From positions 1-64,000 of the forward strand of contig NZ_BAAADA010000042.1 in assembly GCF_039522005.1 (NCBI RefSeq): 64,000 nt of DNA. The letters run 5' to 3'. Numbering within the stretch: the first letter of the stretch is position 1; every line of letters begins with the position of its first letter. Position numbers and translations under genes: made by a program. This document shows positions 41,903 to 50,753 of the stretch, in pieces. This stretch comes from Alkalibacterium indicireducens (lineage in GTDB: Bacteria > Bacillota > Bacilli > Lactobacillales > Carnobacteriaceae_A). Under the pieces are notes generated by a model. That model saw only the letters and a program-made list of their open reading frames with translations. It was not told the origin of the DNA and ran no database searches.

Positions 41903-42475
41903 TTATAATGTAACTGATACTTTGGCTGCTCGTAACACACGATCGTGCAGTTTATAGCCTTTTTCAAAAACTTGAGCCACTTCATTGCTGTCCTGATCTT
42001 CATTCGCAGGTACTTGCGTATACGCTTCGTGATAGTTGGGATCAAACGGTTCTCCAACAGGATCGATTACTTCAATCCCTTCTTTTTCTAAGGCCTGCTG
42101 CAGGCTATTGTAGACCATCTCAATACCTTTTTTCAGGTTTTCTCCTGCTTCAGTATCGACTTCGATACTTAAAGCACGTTCGATATTGTCCAGTGCAGGA
42201 AGTAGTTCTTTCGCCAGAGACTGTGAGCTGTAGCGAAGAAGTTCTTCGCGGTCCCGCTGATTACGTCTACGGATGTTTGCCAGTTCTGCCTGAAGACGAT
42301 AATATCTGTCTGTCAGGTCGTCCAGTTCTTTCTGCTTTTCTTCCAGTTCAGAAGACCCGCTGCTCTCTTCTTCTGTGGACTTCTCATCGTTTTCAAGCTG
42401 AATGTCTTCGTCAGCTGTTTCTTCCTGTTTTGACAATACGTCTTCATTCAACTCTTTTTCATCTTTTTCATCCAC
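41903..42475 (-). CDS. grpE: Nucleotide exchange factor GrpE
   Basis: Homodimeric exchange factor that releases ADP from DnaK. The 190-residue product has an acidic N-terminal stretch, a long coiled-coil helix (about 45-100, with YYRLQAELANIRRRNQRDRE) and the C-terminal beta domain (DPVGEPFDPNYHEAY, GYKLHDRVLRAAKVSV). It lies between hrcA and dnaK, 33 bases before dnaK. Confidence 0.96.
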   Translation of the reverse strand: MDEKDEKELNEDVLSKQEETADEDIQLENDEKSTEEESSGSSELEEKQKELDDLTDRYYRLQAELANIRRRNQRDREELLRYSSQSLAKELLPALDNIERALSIEVDTEAGENLKKGIEMVYNSLQQALEKEGIEVIDPVGEPFDPNYHEAYTQVPANEDQDSNEVAQVFEKGYKLHDRVLRAAKVSVTL

Positions 42476-42496
42476 GTGACATTCCTCTTTTCCTTA

Positions 42497-43525
42497 TTAT
42501 TCCAGGTAGTAATTTAGTAGTGTGTATGTCAGCTGTTTTCTGAATACATCCAGCACGCCGAATGTTTCATCGTAGGACATGCTGGTCGGACCTAACACGG
42601 CAAGGATCCCTCGGCCATGGCCGCTGACCTGATATGCTGCGGTCACCAGACTGAAGTTTGTAAACAGTTCGTTGTCGAATTCGTCACCTATCTTCACGAC
42701 GAAATCTTCATGAATTGGATCGATCAGCACATTGAGGTTTCCTTTATTGTCCAGTAAAGAATATAAGGACTTCAGCTGCTGTTTGTCCATGTCTTCAGTG
42801 AAATCCAGCAGATTCATCTTGCCGGAAATATGATAACGGTCTTCAGCAGAAGCATTGAACGCCGATTCAAGCGACAGATACATATCCATCGCATTGGACG
42901 CATACTTTCTGATTAAGAACGGAATGTCCTGTTCCAGTTTTCTAGCGACCTCCATTAAAGGCAGGCCGACCAGATGCTGATTGAATATATTGGCCACTTT
43001 GACCATATCAGACTCATCGATCGGTTTCGGCAGTCTGAAGACTTTATTCTCTATCAGTCCGCCATCTGTTTGAACAATTGCCATAATCAGATTATCATTC
43101 AAGGCAACCAGTCTGAATCCGGTCAGGCGACTGGACTCGGCTTTCGGCCCAAGAACGATCGCAGTATAACTGGTCAAGTCGGACAGCAGCTTGGCTGACT
43201 GATTCATGATATCATCCATCTGCTTGACATGATTACCAAGGACTTCATTAATGATCTGCAGCTTGTCCTCAGCTACTTCCTGAGGTTTCACGAGATGATC
43301 GATGTAATACCGGTACCCCTTCATCGACGGAACACGTCCTGAAGACGAATGAGTTTTCTGGATGAATCCAAGTTTTTCAAGAAAGCTCAGTTCATTTCTG
43401 ATTGTTGCGGAACTGGCATCGATAGCCGTTTCAGTCATGATTGTTTTCGACCCGATTGGATGCCCTGTAGACGTATAGAGTCTGATGAGAGCATCAAGTA
43501 TATTTATTTGCCTCTTTGTCAACAT
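42497..43525 (-). CDS. hrcA: Heat-inducible transcription repressor HrcA
   Basis: Repressor of class I heat-shock genes that binds CIRCE, with GroE as folding partner. The 342-residue product starts with a winged helix (LTKRQINILDALIRLYTSTGHPIGSKTI, SATIRNELSFLEKLGF) and ends with the GAF-like dimer domain. AAGGAG lies eight bases before the ATG at 43525; upstream in-frame GTG and ATG codons are too close to it. First gene of hrcA-grpE-dnaK, preceded by a perfect CIRCE. Confidence 0.96.
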   Translation of the reverse strand: MLTKRQINILDALIRLYTSTGHPIGSKTIMTETAIDASSATIRNELSFLEKLGFIQKTHSSSGRVPSMKGYRYYIDHLVKPQEVAEDKLQIINEVLGNHVKQMDDIMNQSAKLLSDLTSYTAIVLGPKAESSRLTGFRLVALNDNLIMAIVQTDGGLIENKVFRLPKPIDESDMVKVANIFNQHLVGLPLMEVARKLEQDIPFLIRKYASNAMDMYLSLESAFNASAEDRYHISGKMNLLDFTEDMDKQQLKSLYSLLDNKGNLNVLIDPIHEDFVVKIGDEFDNELFTNFSLVTAAYQVSGHGRGILAVLGPTSMSYDETFGVLDVFRKQLTYTLLNYYLE

Positions 43526-43611
43526 GTGCATCACTCCTTGGCACGAAGACAGACTTCAAACGTAATGGTTTACTAGCTGAACACTCACACCGCTTCAATT
43601 CATTCATTAAA

Positions 43612-43638
43612 TTAGCACTCGAACAAACCGAGTGCTAA
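43612..43638. promoter_or_regulatory. CIRCE operator
   Basis: TTAGCACTC-N9-GAGTGCTAA, a perfect match to the HrcA operator consensus. It lies just downstream of the predicted start site of the hrcA promoter, allowing autorepression of the operon. Confidence 0.97.
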
Positions 43639-43647
43639 TACATCTAT

Positions 43648-43676
43648 AATTTATCAAATAGACTCTTGTCTGTCAA
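43648..43676 (-). promoter_or_regulatory. Predicted hrcA operon promoter
   Basis: Minus-strand TTGACA (43671-43676), a 17-base spacer and TAAATT (43648-43653), directly followed by CIRCE. Confidence 0.6.
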
Positions 43677-43679
43677 CAA

Positions 43680-44636
43680 TTAAATCTGATTTATTTTGAC
43701 CTTTGCCAAACTCTCTCTCGCTTCTATCTCATCCTGATCCAGTCTTTCGATTAAAGCATCGACAGAGTCGAACTTGATCTCGTCTCTCAGATATGAGACC
43801 CATTTGACTGAAACATCTTCGCCATATATCTCTTCGCTGTAATCAAAGAGATGGACTTCGATCGAATAGTTCGGCCGATGACCGAATGTCGGGTTGTAGC
43901 CTATTGAGGCCATACCATCATGCCATTTTCCATTGACTCGCATCCTGACAGCATAGACGCCACGTTTAGGTACCATGACGTACGGGTGTGGATAGATATT
44001 GGCCGTAGGATAGTCCAGTTCTCTTCCCCTTGCATCCCCGTGAATCACGAAGCCGCTGGTTTCATAGATGTATCCCAGTAGTTTGTTCGCCCGTTCGATC
44101 TGACCTTCACCGATATAACGTCTGATACGGGTGGAGCTGATCTTATCTCGTTCGTCCTGCATTTTCTCCACCTTAATAATATCAAAGCGCCCATCTGCAT
44201 ACTCATGCAAGGTATCCATATTGGCTAAGTGGGTTTTTCCGTAGGTATAATCAAACCCGGCAACGACGATTTTAGCATGCCATTTCACTATATAGTCATC
44301 TACAAACTCCTGCGGTGAGAGACGGCCGAAGCTGGATGTGAAATCGACCTCATAAAGGATATCTACTCCTAAATTTTCCATGATCTTTTCTTTTCGATCC
44401 AACGGAGTCAGATAATTATGCTTGTCCGGATCGAAGCTTCGGTAAACGAAAGCCGGATGTCTGTTGAATGTCATGACCGCCGATTTCATCCCTTTTTGAG
44501 CGGCAATCTGTACGCCTTTTTTTATGACCGCCTGATGTCCGCGGTGTACCCCGTCAAAAAAACCCAGGATGAGAACGATATCGCCGGAATATATATCTTT
44601 TTTATCATATGGATGATGAATCTTTATAATTTCCAT
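43680..44636 (-). CDS. ribF: Bifunctional riboflavin kinase/FAD synthetase
   Basis: Makes FMN and FAD from riboflavin. Residues 1-185 form the FAD synthetase domain (LGFFDGVHRGHQAVI, FDYTYGKTH, SSTRIRRYIGEG); the kinase domain from about 185 has GYIYETSGFVIHGDARGRELDYPTANIY. ATG at 44636 (318 residues) is preferred, with AGGTGG upstream; the in-frame GTG at 44645 adds three residues. It follows truB by 12 bases, the usual Firmicutes pairing. Confidence 0.95.
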   Translation of the reverse strand: MEIIKIHHPYDKKDIYSGDIVLILGFFDGVHRGHQAVIKKGVQIAAQKGMKSAVMTFNRHPAFVYRSFDPDKHNYLTPLDRKEKIMENLGVDILYEVDFTSSFGRLSPQEFVDDYIVKWHAKIVVAGFDYTYGKTHLANMDTLHEYADGRFDIIKVEKMQDERDKISSTRIRRYIGEGQIERANKLLGYIYETSGFVIHGDARGRELDYPTANIYPHPYVMVPKRGVYAVRMRVNGKWHDGMASIGYNPTFGHRPNYSIEVHLFDYSEEIYGEDVSVKWVSYLRDEIKFDSVDALIERLDQDEIEARESLAKVKINQI

Positions 44637-44648
44637 GAGTTCCACCTA

Positions 44649-45563
44649 CTATTCATTTCGTAAGACTTTTATCGGTTTGATAAACTGACTTTTACTTGGA
44701 TGCGAGCCATAAATAGCGACCGCTCTGTTCTCTTTCATAAAAACAAGCCGGTCGGATTCATCCGGTGCATAGTCTGCTTTATCCAGCAGTGCACCATTTT
44801 TGACCTTATCATATTCTACTTCAGTCAGGTCGTATGTCTTAATTTCGGTTAGCGCACTCTCCAGTGGAAACAGTGCCTCGTCAATTTTATTGTCTTCCAT
44901 AAGCTGTCTTACCTCAGTTAAAGTAAAGGCCTGCTCGCTGGAATAGCCGCCGCTGGAGATCCGTGTAAGTTGAGACATGTGCGAGGGATAACCCAGTGCT
45001 TGGCCTAAGTCTACGGCCAATGTACGCACATACGTCCCTTTTCCGCAACGGACTTCGAAAGTGAAACTTAAAGTCTGTTCCTTTTCATCAAACAATGGCT
45101 CTGACGTTCTCTGAAAATCGTGAACCTCAATAGTTCGTGTTGGGCGTTCGACTTCGATCCCTTTCCTGGCATACTCGTAAAGTCTTTTGCCGTTGACTTT
45201 GACTGCGGAATACATTGGTGGCGTCTGCTCAATCTTCCCGGTCAGTGCAGCAAGCGCCGCATCAATTGATTCGAGAGAAAGTGCTTCTGAAACAGGTCTA
45301 CGGTCGACGATGTCTCCAGAGCGGTCTTCAGTTGTAGTTGAATAGCCCAATGTAATTTCTCCTGTATAGATCTTGTCAGAGTCCATCATATACTCGATAA
45401 TCTTAGTGGCTTTTCCAATTGCTACTGGAAGCACGCCATCTACATCTGGATCCAAGGTTCCGGAATGACCCACCTTTTTTGTCTTTAAAATCTTTCTCAG
45501 TTTAAATACCACGTCATGACTGGTCATTCCTGCTTCTTTCCATATAGGCAATATCCCTTCCAT
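44649..45563 (-). CDS. truB: tRNA pseudouridine-55 synthase TruB
   Basis: Isomerises U55 in the T loop of tRNAs. The 304-residue enzyme has GILPIWKEAGMTSHDVVFKLR, the catalytic Asp in GHSGTLDPDVDGVLPVAIG and the PPMYSAVKVNGKRLYEYAR segment; RCGKGTYVRTLAVDLG closes the core. It is separated from rbfA by a hairpin at 45601-45645 but keeps the same gene order as the nusA-infB operon of other Firmicutes. Confidence 0.96.
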   Translation of the reverse strand: MEGILPIWKEAGMTSHDVVFKLRKILKTKKVGHSGTLDPDVDGVLPVAIGKATKIIEYMMDSDKIYTGEITLGYSTTTEDRSGDIVDRRPVSEALSLESIDAALAALTGKIEQTPPMYSAVKVNGKRLYEYARKGIEVERPTRTIEVHDFQRTSEPLFDEKEQTLSFTFEVRCGKGTYVRTLAVDLGQALGYPSHMSQLTRISSGGYSSEQAFTLTEVRQLMEDNKIDEALFPLESALTEIKTYDLTEVEYDKVKNGALLDKADYAPDESDRLVFMKENRAVAIYGSHPSKSQFIKPIKVLRNE

Positions 45564-45600
45564 AATATCCTCCTTCTGACCCGCTTATATATGTACTGGC

Positions 45601-45645
45601 AAAAGAAAAGAGAATCGATGTTTAAAAACAAAGATTCTCTTCTTT
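45601..45645 (-). terminator. Terminator between rbfA and truB
   Basis: On the minus strand AAGAGAATC pairs with GATTCTCTT, followed by TTCTTTT. Confidence 0.75.
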
Positions 45646-45680
45646 ACTGCTCAGTTGATCGCTTATTTGGTTAGAGAAAC

Positions 45681-46046
45681 TTATTCCTCATGTTCTTTTT
45701 TTATTTGGTTGAGAAGTGAGTCGATCTTGTTTCCATAAGCAATCGATTCATCTCTTAAAAATTTCAGTTCAGGTGTCTTATACAGAGTCAGACGGCTGCC
45801 CAGTTCCTTACGAACCAGTCCAGTTGCTTTATCAAGACCTTGCTGAGTGCTTTTTATTTCACTCTCGTCTTCAGACAATGTGCTGTAAAAAATCGTAGCC
45901 TGCTGAAGATCGCCTGTGACGTCTACACCTGTTACAGTCACTCCATCAACTCTGGGATCTCTTACTCGTTTACGGAGAATGTCTGTTACTTCCTTCTGAA
46001 TTTCCTGAGATACTCTACCTACTCTATAGTTCGGCAATGTATTCAC
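45681..46046 (-). CDS. rbfA: Ribosome-binding factor A
   Basis: Small-subunit maturation factor that acts on helix 1 of 16S rRNA. The 121-residue KH-like protein contains RVSQEIQKEVTDILRKRVRDPRV near its start and LKFLRDESIAYGNKIDSLLNQI near its end. It follows infB by 39 bases, the standard order. Confidence 0.96.
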   Translation of the reverse strand: MNTLPNYRVGRVSQEIQKEVTDILRKRVRDPRVDGVTVTGVDVTGDLQQATIFYSTLSEDESEIKSTQQGLDKATGLVRKELGSRLTLYKTPELKFLRDESIAYGNKIDSLLNQIKKEHEE

Positions 46047-46085
46047 CTGTCCTTTTTAAATAGTTTCGGATCTGATGGGATATGT

Positions 46086-48548
46086 TTATTTCCTTTCGAT
46101 TTCAACCATTTCGTACGCTTCGATTACGTNNNNNNNNNNNNNNNNNNNNNNNNNNNNNNNNNNNNNNNNNNNNNNNNNNNNNNNNNNTTCTTTTGCATCA
46201 TCTTTGAATCGTTTCAAGCTTGAAAGTTCCCCTTCATACTGTACAATACCATTTCTGATCAGTCTAATGGAACTGTTACGCTTGATCACACCGTCAGTAA
46301 CAAAACATCCGGCAATCGTTCCTACTTTAGACACATGGTAAGTTTCACGTACTTGAGCCTGACCGGTAACTTTCTCTTCGAATTCAGGATCCAGCATCCC
46401 TGTCATTGCAGCTTCGATTTCATCGATCGCATCATAGATGACACGGTGAGTACGGATATCCACTTCTTCGCGGTCTGCACTTTCTTTCGCCTGAATCGTC
46501 GGACGAACGTTGAACCCGATAACGATGGCAGAACTTGCAGATGCCAGAGTAATATCACTTTCGTTGATGGCTCCAACTCCAGTGTGAATGATGTTGACTT
46601 TAACGCCTTCAACTTCGATTTTTTCAAGACTGGCTGCCAAAGCTTCAACCGAACCTTGTACATCAGCTTTAACGATAACGTTAACTGATTTAAGTTCGCC
46701 CTCTTCCAGACTGTCGAATAGATTCTCAAGTGTAACTTTATTTGTAGTCGAACGCTGCGCTTCTGTTGCCGCAGACGCTCTGGATTCACCTACTTGACGT
46801 GCCGTCTTCTCATCTTCAAAGACAACGAAGCGGTCTCCGGCTTGTGGTGTTTCGTTCAATCCAGTGATTTCTACTGGTGTAGAAGGTCCAGCACTTTTTA
46901 CTCGGCGCCCTTTATCGTTTGTCATAGTACGGACACGTCCGAACGTATTCCCGACAACGATTGGCTCACCTTGTCTAAGTGTTCCTTCCTGAACAAGCAG
47001 GGTAGCAATAGGTCCTTTAGCTTTGTCCAGTCTTGCTTCGATAACAGTACCGATAGCCAGACGTTCAGGATCAGCTTTCAGCTCCTCTACTTCTGCAACA
47101 AGCAGGATCATTTCGAGCAGTTCTTCCAGATTCTGGTTGAATAGTGCTGAAATCTGAACAAAAATCGTATCTCCGCCCCAGTCTTCTGGAACAAGTTCGT
47201 ATTCAGTGAGTTCCTGCATCACGCGGTCCGGATTGGCACCCGGTTTATCAACTTTATTGACAGCTACGATGATCGGCACACCAGCTGCTTTAGCATGGTT
47301 GATCGCCTCAACCGTCTGTGCCATAACCCCGTCATCAGCCGCCACAACGATGATTGCGATATCTGTGATGTCTGCTCCTCGCGCACGCATAGTAGTAAAG
47401 GCAGCGTGTCCTGGTGTATCCAGGAAAGTGATCAGCTTGCCGTTTACGTCAACCTGATAGGCACCGATATGCTGAGTGATTCCGCCAGCTTCCCCTTCTG
47501 TTACATTAGTTTCTCGAAGAGTATCAAGTAAAGTCGTTTTTCCGTGATCGACGTGTCCCATGATAGTAACAGTCGGCGGACGGGTAACAAGGTTTTCTTC
47601 TACTGGTTCCTGTTCAAAGAAGGTATCGAAGTCAGTCAGATCGATCTGAACTTTTTCTTCTGTATCCATACCGTATTCGGCTGCAAGAAGTTCAATTGTT
47701 TCTTTATCCAGAGACTGGTTTTGAGTAGCCATGACTCCCATCATGAACAGCTTCTTGACGATTTCAGCTGGTTCACGGTGAATTTTCTTAGCCAGCTCTA
47801 CAATCGTCATACCGTCAGTATATTCAAGAACTTTTGGAAGCTCTTTGAATTTACGTGGGGTCGGAGGTGTCTGTGACTTCTGATTCTTTTTTCCTTTACG
47901 CTTGCGTCCTGCAGGTCCGCCATGAATCCCGCGGTGCTGACGCGAGTTGCGTTTTTTCTTATTGTCGAACTGCTGTTTCTGTTTCTCGTCAGTAGTGCGT
48001 TTAGGAGCATCTGCCCCTGCACGGTTAGCGTCCGGTTTCTTATTCGTATTTCTATTTTGTGATGATGGTTTAGTATTAGACTTATTTATGTTGGATTGTC
48101 CTTTTCTATTGTTTGATTTAGTTTCTGACTTACTGCTTGGCTGGTTGTCAGAAGACTTACTGTTTGGTCGGTTGTTCGGTCTGTTTGAGTTGGCAGACTG
48201 ATTCGATTTGTTCGATTGAGCCGGTCGGTTGTTCTGCTGTGACCTATTTGAAGCAGTCGATTTTTTCTGCTGATTGCGGTTTGCATTCTGATTCGCCTGG
48301 CCAGTCCTGCTGTTGTCCGATCTGCTTGTATTCTGAGCAGATACTTTTGACCCAGACTGGGAAGATTCAGCTTTTTTCTGAGGTTTAACCGGTTCTTTAA
48401 TTGCTTTAGCCAGCTTGTCCACATCTCCGTCGTTCATTGTCGACATGTGACTGCTGTACTTGATCCCCAGACCTTCTGCTGTTTCTAGTACTTTCTTGCT
48501 TGGTACATCATTTTCCTTCGCGAATTCATAGACTCTTTTTTTGCCCAT
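46086..48548 (-). CDS. infB: Translation initiation factor IF-2
   Basis: GTPase that brings initiator tRNA to the ribosome. About 820 residues: an N-terminal IF2_N domain, a long Asn/Gln/Ser/Lys-rich linker (about 60-235), the G domain with VTIMGHVDHGKTTLLDTL, DTPGHAAFTTMRARGAD and NKVDKPGANP, then the beta-barrel and C-terminal domains that bind fMet-tRNA. Positions 46130-46187 are undetermined bases covering about 20 codons of the final C2 domain, between SLKRFKDDAKE and VIEAYEMVEIERK. The frame is kept across the gap, so the gene is probably intact. Confidence 0.95.
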   Translation of the reverse strand: MGKKRVYEFAKENDVPSKKVLETAEGLGIKYSSHMSTMNDGDVDKLAKAIKEPVKPQKKAESSQSGSKVSAQNTSRSDNSRTGQANQNANRNQQKKSTASNRSQQNNRPAQSNKSNQSANSNRPNNRPNSKSSDNQPSSKSETKSNNRKGQSNINKSNTKPSSQNRNTNKKPDANRAGADAPKRTTDEKQKQQFDNKKKRNSRQHRGIHGGPAGRKRKGKKNQKSQTPPTPRKFKELPKVLEYTDGMTIVELAKKIHREPAEIVKKLFMMGVMATQNQSLDKETIELLAAEYGMDTEEKVQIDLTDFDTFFEQEPVEENLVTRPPTVTIMGHVDHGKTTLLDTLRETNVTEGEAGGITQHIGAYQVDVNGKLITFLDTPGHAAFTTMRARGADITDIAIIVVAADDGVMAQTVEAINHAKAAGVPIIVAVNKVDKPGANPDRVMQELTEYELVPEDWGGDTIFVQISALFNQNLEELLEMILLVAEVEELKADPERLAIGTVIEARLDKAKGPIATLLVQEGTLRQGEPIVVGNTFGRVRTMTNDKGRRVKSAGPSTPVEITGLNETPQAGDRFVVFEDEKTARQVGESRASAATEAQRSTTNKVTLENLFDSLEEGELKSVNVIVKADVQGSVEALAASLEKIEVEGVKVNIIHTGVGAINESDITLASASSAIVIGFNVRPTIQAKESADREEVDIRTHRVIYDAIDEIEAAMTGMLDPEFEEKVTGQAQVRETYHVSKVGTIAGCFVTDGVIKRNSSIRLIRNGIVQYEGELSSLKRFKDDAKEXXXXXXXXXXXXXXXXXXXXVIEAYEMVEIERK
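46130..46187. other. Run of 58 undetermined bases
   Basis: Assembly gap or masked stretch inside the 3' end of infB. Relatives have about 21 residues here, so the true length may be about 61-63 bases rather than 58. Confidence 0.99.
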
Positions 48549-48569
48549 TTAATCACCTTCCCATTCATT

Positions 48570-48869
48570 TTACAGCAATTTTTGAAGGGAATGCACAAAT
48601 CCTTTATCTAAAAGGGCACATACTGTCCGATCCTTCCCTAAAGCATGAGAGAGCTCTTCTCTGGAGAACTCTGTTACAACTGGGACGTCGTAATGCTCAC
48701 ACTTATTCAAAAATTGCTTTCTCGTGTTCTCACTTGCATTTGATGCTAAACATACTGTTTTTGCTTTTTTAGATCTGACTGCCTGAAGCACCAAGGCTTC
48801 TCCAGATATCAGCTGACCGGCTCTCTGGGACAGGCCTATCAGATTTAATGCACGTTGTTTATTGTTCAT
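48570..48869 (-). CDS. ylxQ: L7Ae-type ribosomal protein YlxQ
   Basis: Small protein of the L7Ae/L30e/S12e/Gadd45 fold (99 residues), expected to bind RNA kink-turns; the Bacillus member is nonessential. LNLIGLSQRAGQLISGEALV and KTVCLASNASENTRKQF are typical. ATG at 48869 overlaps the ylxR stop by 11 bases; an in-frame TTG six bases earlier is an alternative. In the nusA-infB operon. Confidence 0.9.
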   Translation of the reverse strand: MNNKQRALNLIGLSQRAGQLISGEALVLQAVRSKKAKTVCLASNASENTRKQFLNKCEHYDVPVVTEFSREELSHALGKDRTVCALLDKGFVHSLQKLL

Positions 48870-49155
48870 TTTCAATTTCCATCCGCGCTTGTCTGTACTC
48901 GATATACTCGATCAGCTCATCATAAAACGACTGCTCGATCGTTGCGTTCAGCGCCTGGCTGATCAGTTTTTTGTCTTTCGCTTTCTGAACCAGCGCAGTG
49001 TCGAGGGAGATGTAGGCTCCTCTGCCATTCTTCTTGCCCGAAGGATCGATGGATACGGCTCCGTCCTTGCTTCGGACCAGTCGTACCATCTCTTTCTTAG
49101 GCTTCATTTCTCCAGATGCAATGCATTTTCTCATTGGTACTTTACGATTCTGCAT
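48859..49155 (-). CDS. ylxR: YlxR / RnpM, RNA-binding protein
   Basis: DUF448 protein of 98 residues. The family signature is clear: RKVPMRKCIASGEMKPKKEMVRLVR and KKNGRGAYISLD. The Bacillus homologue has been described as a regulator of RNase P (RnpM) and of gene expression. AAGGTGGGC precedes the ATG. It lies between nusA and ylxQ, as elsewhere in Firmicutes. Confidence 0.93.
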   Translation of the reverse strand: MQNRKVPMRKCIASGEMKPKKEMVRLVRSKDGAVSIDPSGKKNGRGAYISLDTALVQKAKDKKLISQALNATIEQSFYDELIEYIEYRQARMEIENEQ

Positions 49156-49178
49156 GACTGCCCACCTTAATTGATCTC

Positions 49179-49559
49179 TTAACTTCCCAGGTTCTCATCA
49201 TCAGAAAATGTGGTTTCCTGATTTTCAGGGAATGTATTTTTTTCTGTGTCAGTAAACGGCGGCTCACCTTCGCCACCATCAGATAATGTATACTCATCAT
49301 CTTCTGAGAATGTCGCTTCTTCGATTTCTTCCATTGATGCTTCGGTTGCATCCTCTTCGCCTCTGCCGTCTCTTTCTTCAGCAAATTCGATCAGATCTTC
49401 TGCATCGTTTGAGTCAAGTTCACCAGACTGAAAGTCTGTTTCCATGACAGGTTCTCCCGGCTGTGCATCAGGCTGATCGTTATCTTGAGCATACACAGTA
49501 GAATCTCCTGCGTCAGAGACTTCTCCTTCATCAAGTGCTTTAACTTCTATCGTCTCATC
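49179..49559 (-). other. In-frame acidic continuation of nusA after its stop
   Basis: The nusA frame continues without another stop for 126 codons behind the TAA at 49560-49562, ending 23 bases before ylxR. The translated stretch is very acidic and low-complexity (DETIEVKALDEGEVSDAGDS at its start) and ends in loosely repeated units such as TFSEDDEYT, PFTDTEKN, TFPENQET and TFSDDEN. Composition runs smoothly from the acidic end of nusA, and the spacing to ylxR would be normal only if this were translated. It is either a nonsense-truncated tail or a read-through extension. Confidence 0.6.
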
Positions 49560-50714
49560 TTAAGAAAACAATGTATCTGCATCAGCTAAGGCATCTGCCT
49601 GCTGCACTGCTTCTTCGCTGTCATCGTTCAAAGCATTAAAGAAAGAATCGTCTTTAAGCTCTTCTGCTTCTTTGGCAAGAGCTTCCATATCAGATTCGGA
49701 TTTGATGTCGATCTTGAAGCCAGTCAATTTAGCTGCCAGACGAACATTCTGTCCACGCTTACCGATAGCCAGTGACAGCTGATAGTCCGGGACAACGATC
49801 ACACATGAATGCTGATCTTCATCAAACTGAACATCAATGACCTGAGCCGGATTTAAAGCATTTTTGATATAAACTGAAGGGTCTTTGTCCCATTCGACGA
49901 TATCCATGTTTTCGCCGTTCAGCTCATTAACGATGGCCTGTACACGAGACCCTCTTGGTCCGACACACGTTCCGACAGGGTCGACATTTTCATCTCGGGA
50001 CGACACAGCAATCTTCGCGCGGTCACCAGCTTCTCTTGCAATCGATACGATTTCTACTATGCCATCGTAGATTTCCGGCACTTCCTGTTCAAACAGACGC
50101 TTGATCAAGTTCGGATGTGTCCGGCTGACAAAGACTTGAGGTCCTTTTGTCGAGTTCTCTACATTGCTGACGTATACTTTGATACGGTCATGTGTTGCAT
50201 ACGTTTCGTTTTCAATCTGATCACGCTTAGAAAGAACAGCTTCCACTTTTCCTAAGTTGATGTAGATGAACTTGCTGTCCTGACGCTCGACGGTGCCCGT
50301 CATCAGATCATCTTCATAGGCAATATATTCGTTGTAGATTATTGAACGCTCGGCTTCACGCATTCGCTGCATGATCACTTGCTTAGCTGTCTGAGCTGCA
50401 ATCCGTCCGAAGTTCCTAGGCGTTACTTCAAACTTGATTTTATCTCCTACTTCGTAAGCTTTGTTTCGTTCACGTGCTTCTGTCAGACTAATTTCCAGCT
50501 GAGAGTCATACACATCTTCTACCACTTCTTTAACCTGGTTGACCGTAATCGTACCGGTATCTTCGTCAAAGTTCACCTCAACGTTCTGGGACGTCCCATA
50601 GTTACGCTTGTAGGCTGAAACGAGTGCAGCTTCCAGTGCGTCGATCACGATTTCTTTGGAGATGCCTTTTTCCTGTTCAAGTGTCTCAAGAGCAGCTGCC
50701 AATTCTTTACTCAT
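49560..50714 (-). CDS. nusA: Transcription termination/antitermination protein NusA
   Basis: RNA-polymerase-associated factor of 384 residues controlling pausing, termination and antitermination. The N-terminal polymerase-binding domain (KELAAALETLEQEKGISKEIVIDALEAAL), an S1 domain (DLMTGTVERQDSKFIYINLG) and two KH domains (CVGPRGSRVQAIVNEL, IGKRGQNVRLAAKLTG) are complete. The C terminus is acidic and stops at TAA 49560-49562 after DADTLFS. The frame stays open beyond (see 49179-49559), so the normal product may be longer. It follows rimP by 39 bases. Confidence 0.95.
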   Translation of the reverse strand: MSKELAAALETLEQEKGISKEIVIDALEAALVSAYKRNYGTSQNVEVNFDEDTGTITVNQVKEVVEDVYDSQLEISLTEARERNKAYEVGDKIKFEVTPRNFGRIAAQTAKQVIMQRMREAERSIIYNEYIAYEDDLMTGTVERQDSKFIYINLGKVEAVLSKRDQIENETYATHDRIKVYVSNVENSTKGPQVFVSRTHPNLIKRLFEQEVPEIYDGIVEIVSIAREAGDRAKIAVSSRDENVDPVGTCVGPRGSRVQAIVNELNGENMDIVEWDKDPSVYIKNALNPAQVIDVQFDEDQHSCVIVVPDYQLSLAIGKRGQNVRLAAKLTGFKIDIKSESDMEALAKEAEELKDDSFFNALNDDSEEAVQQADALADADTLFS

Positions 50715-50753
50715 ATTTATACCCCTTTATAAAGTAGTTACTTTTTATCTGAA

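Noticed and set aside
46075..46341. Plus-strand frames spanning the N run
   Set aside because: They pass through undetermined bases and are antisense to infB.
47947..48424. Frames on both strands over the infB linker
   Set aside because: The Asn/Gln/Ser-rich linker of IF-2 is low complexity and leaves the other frames open by chance.
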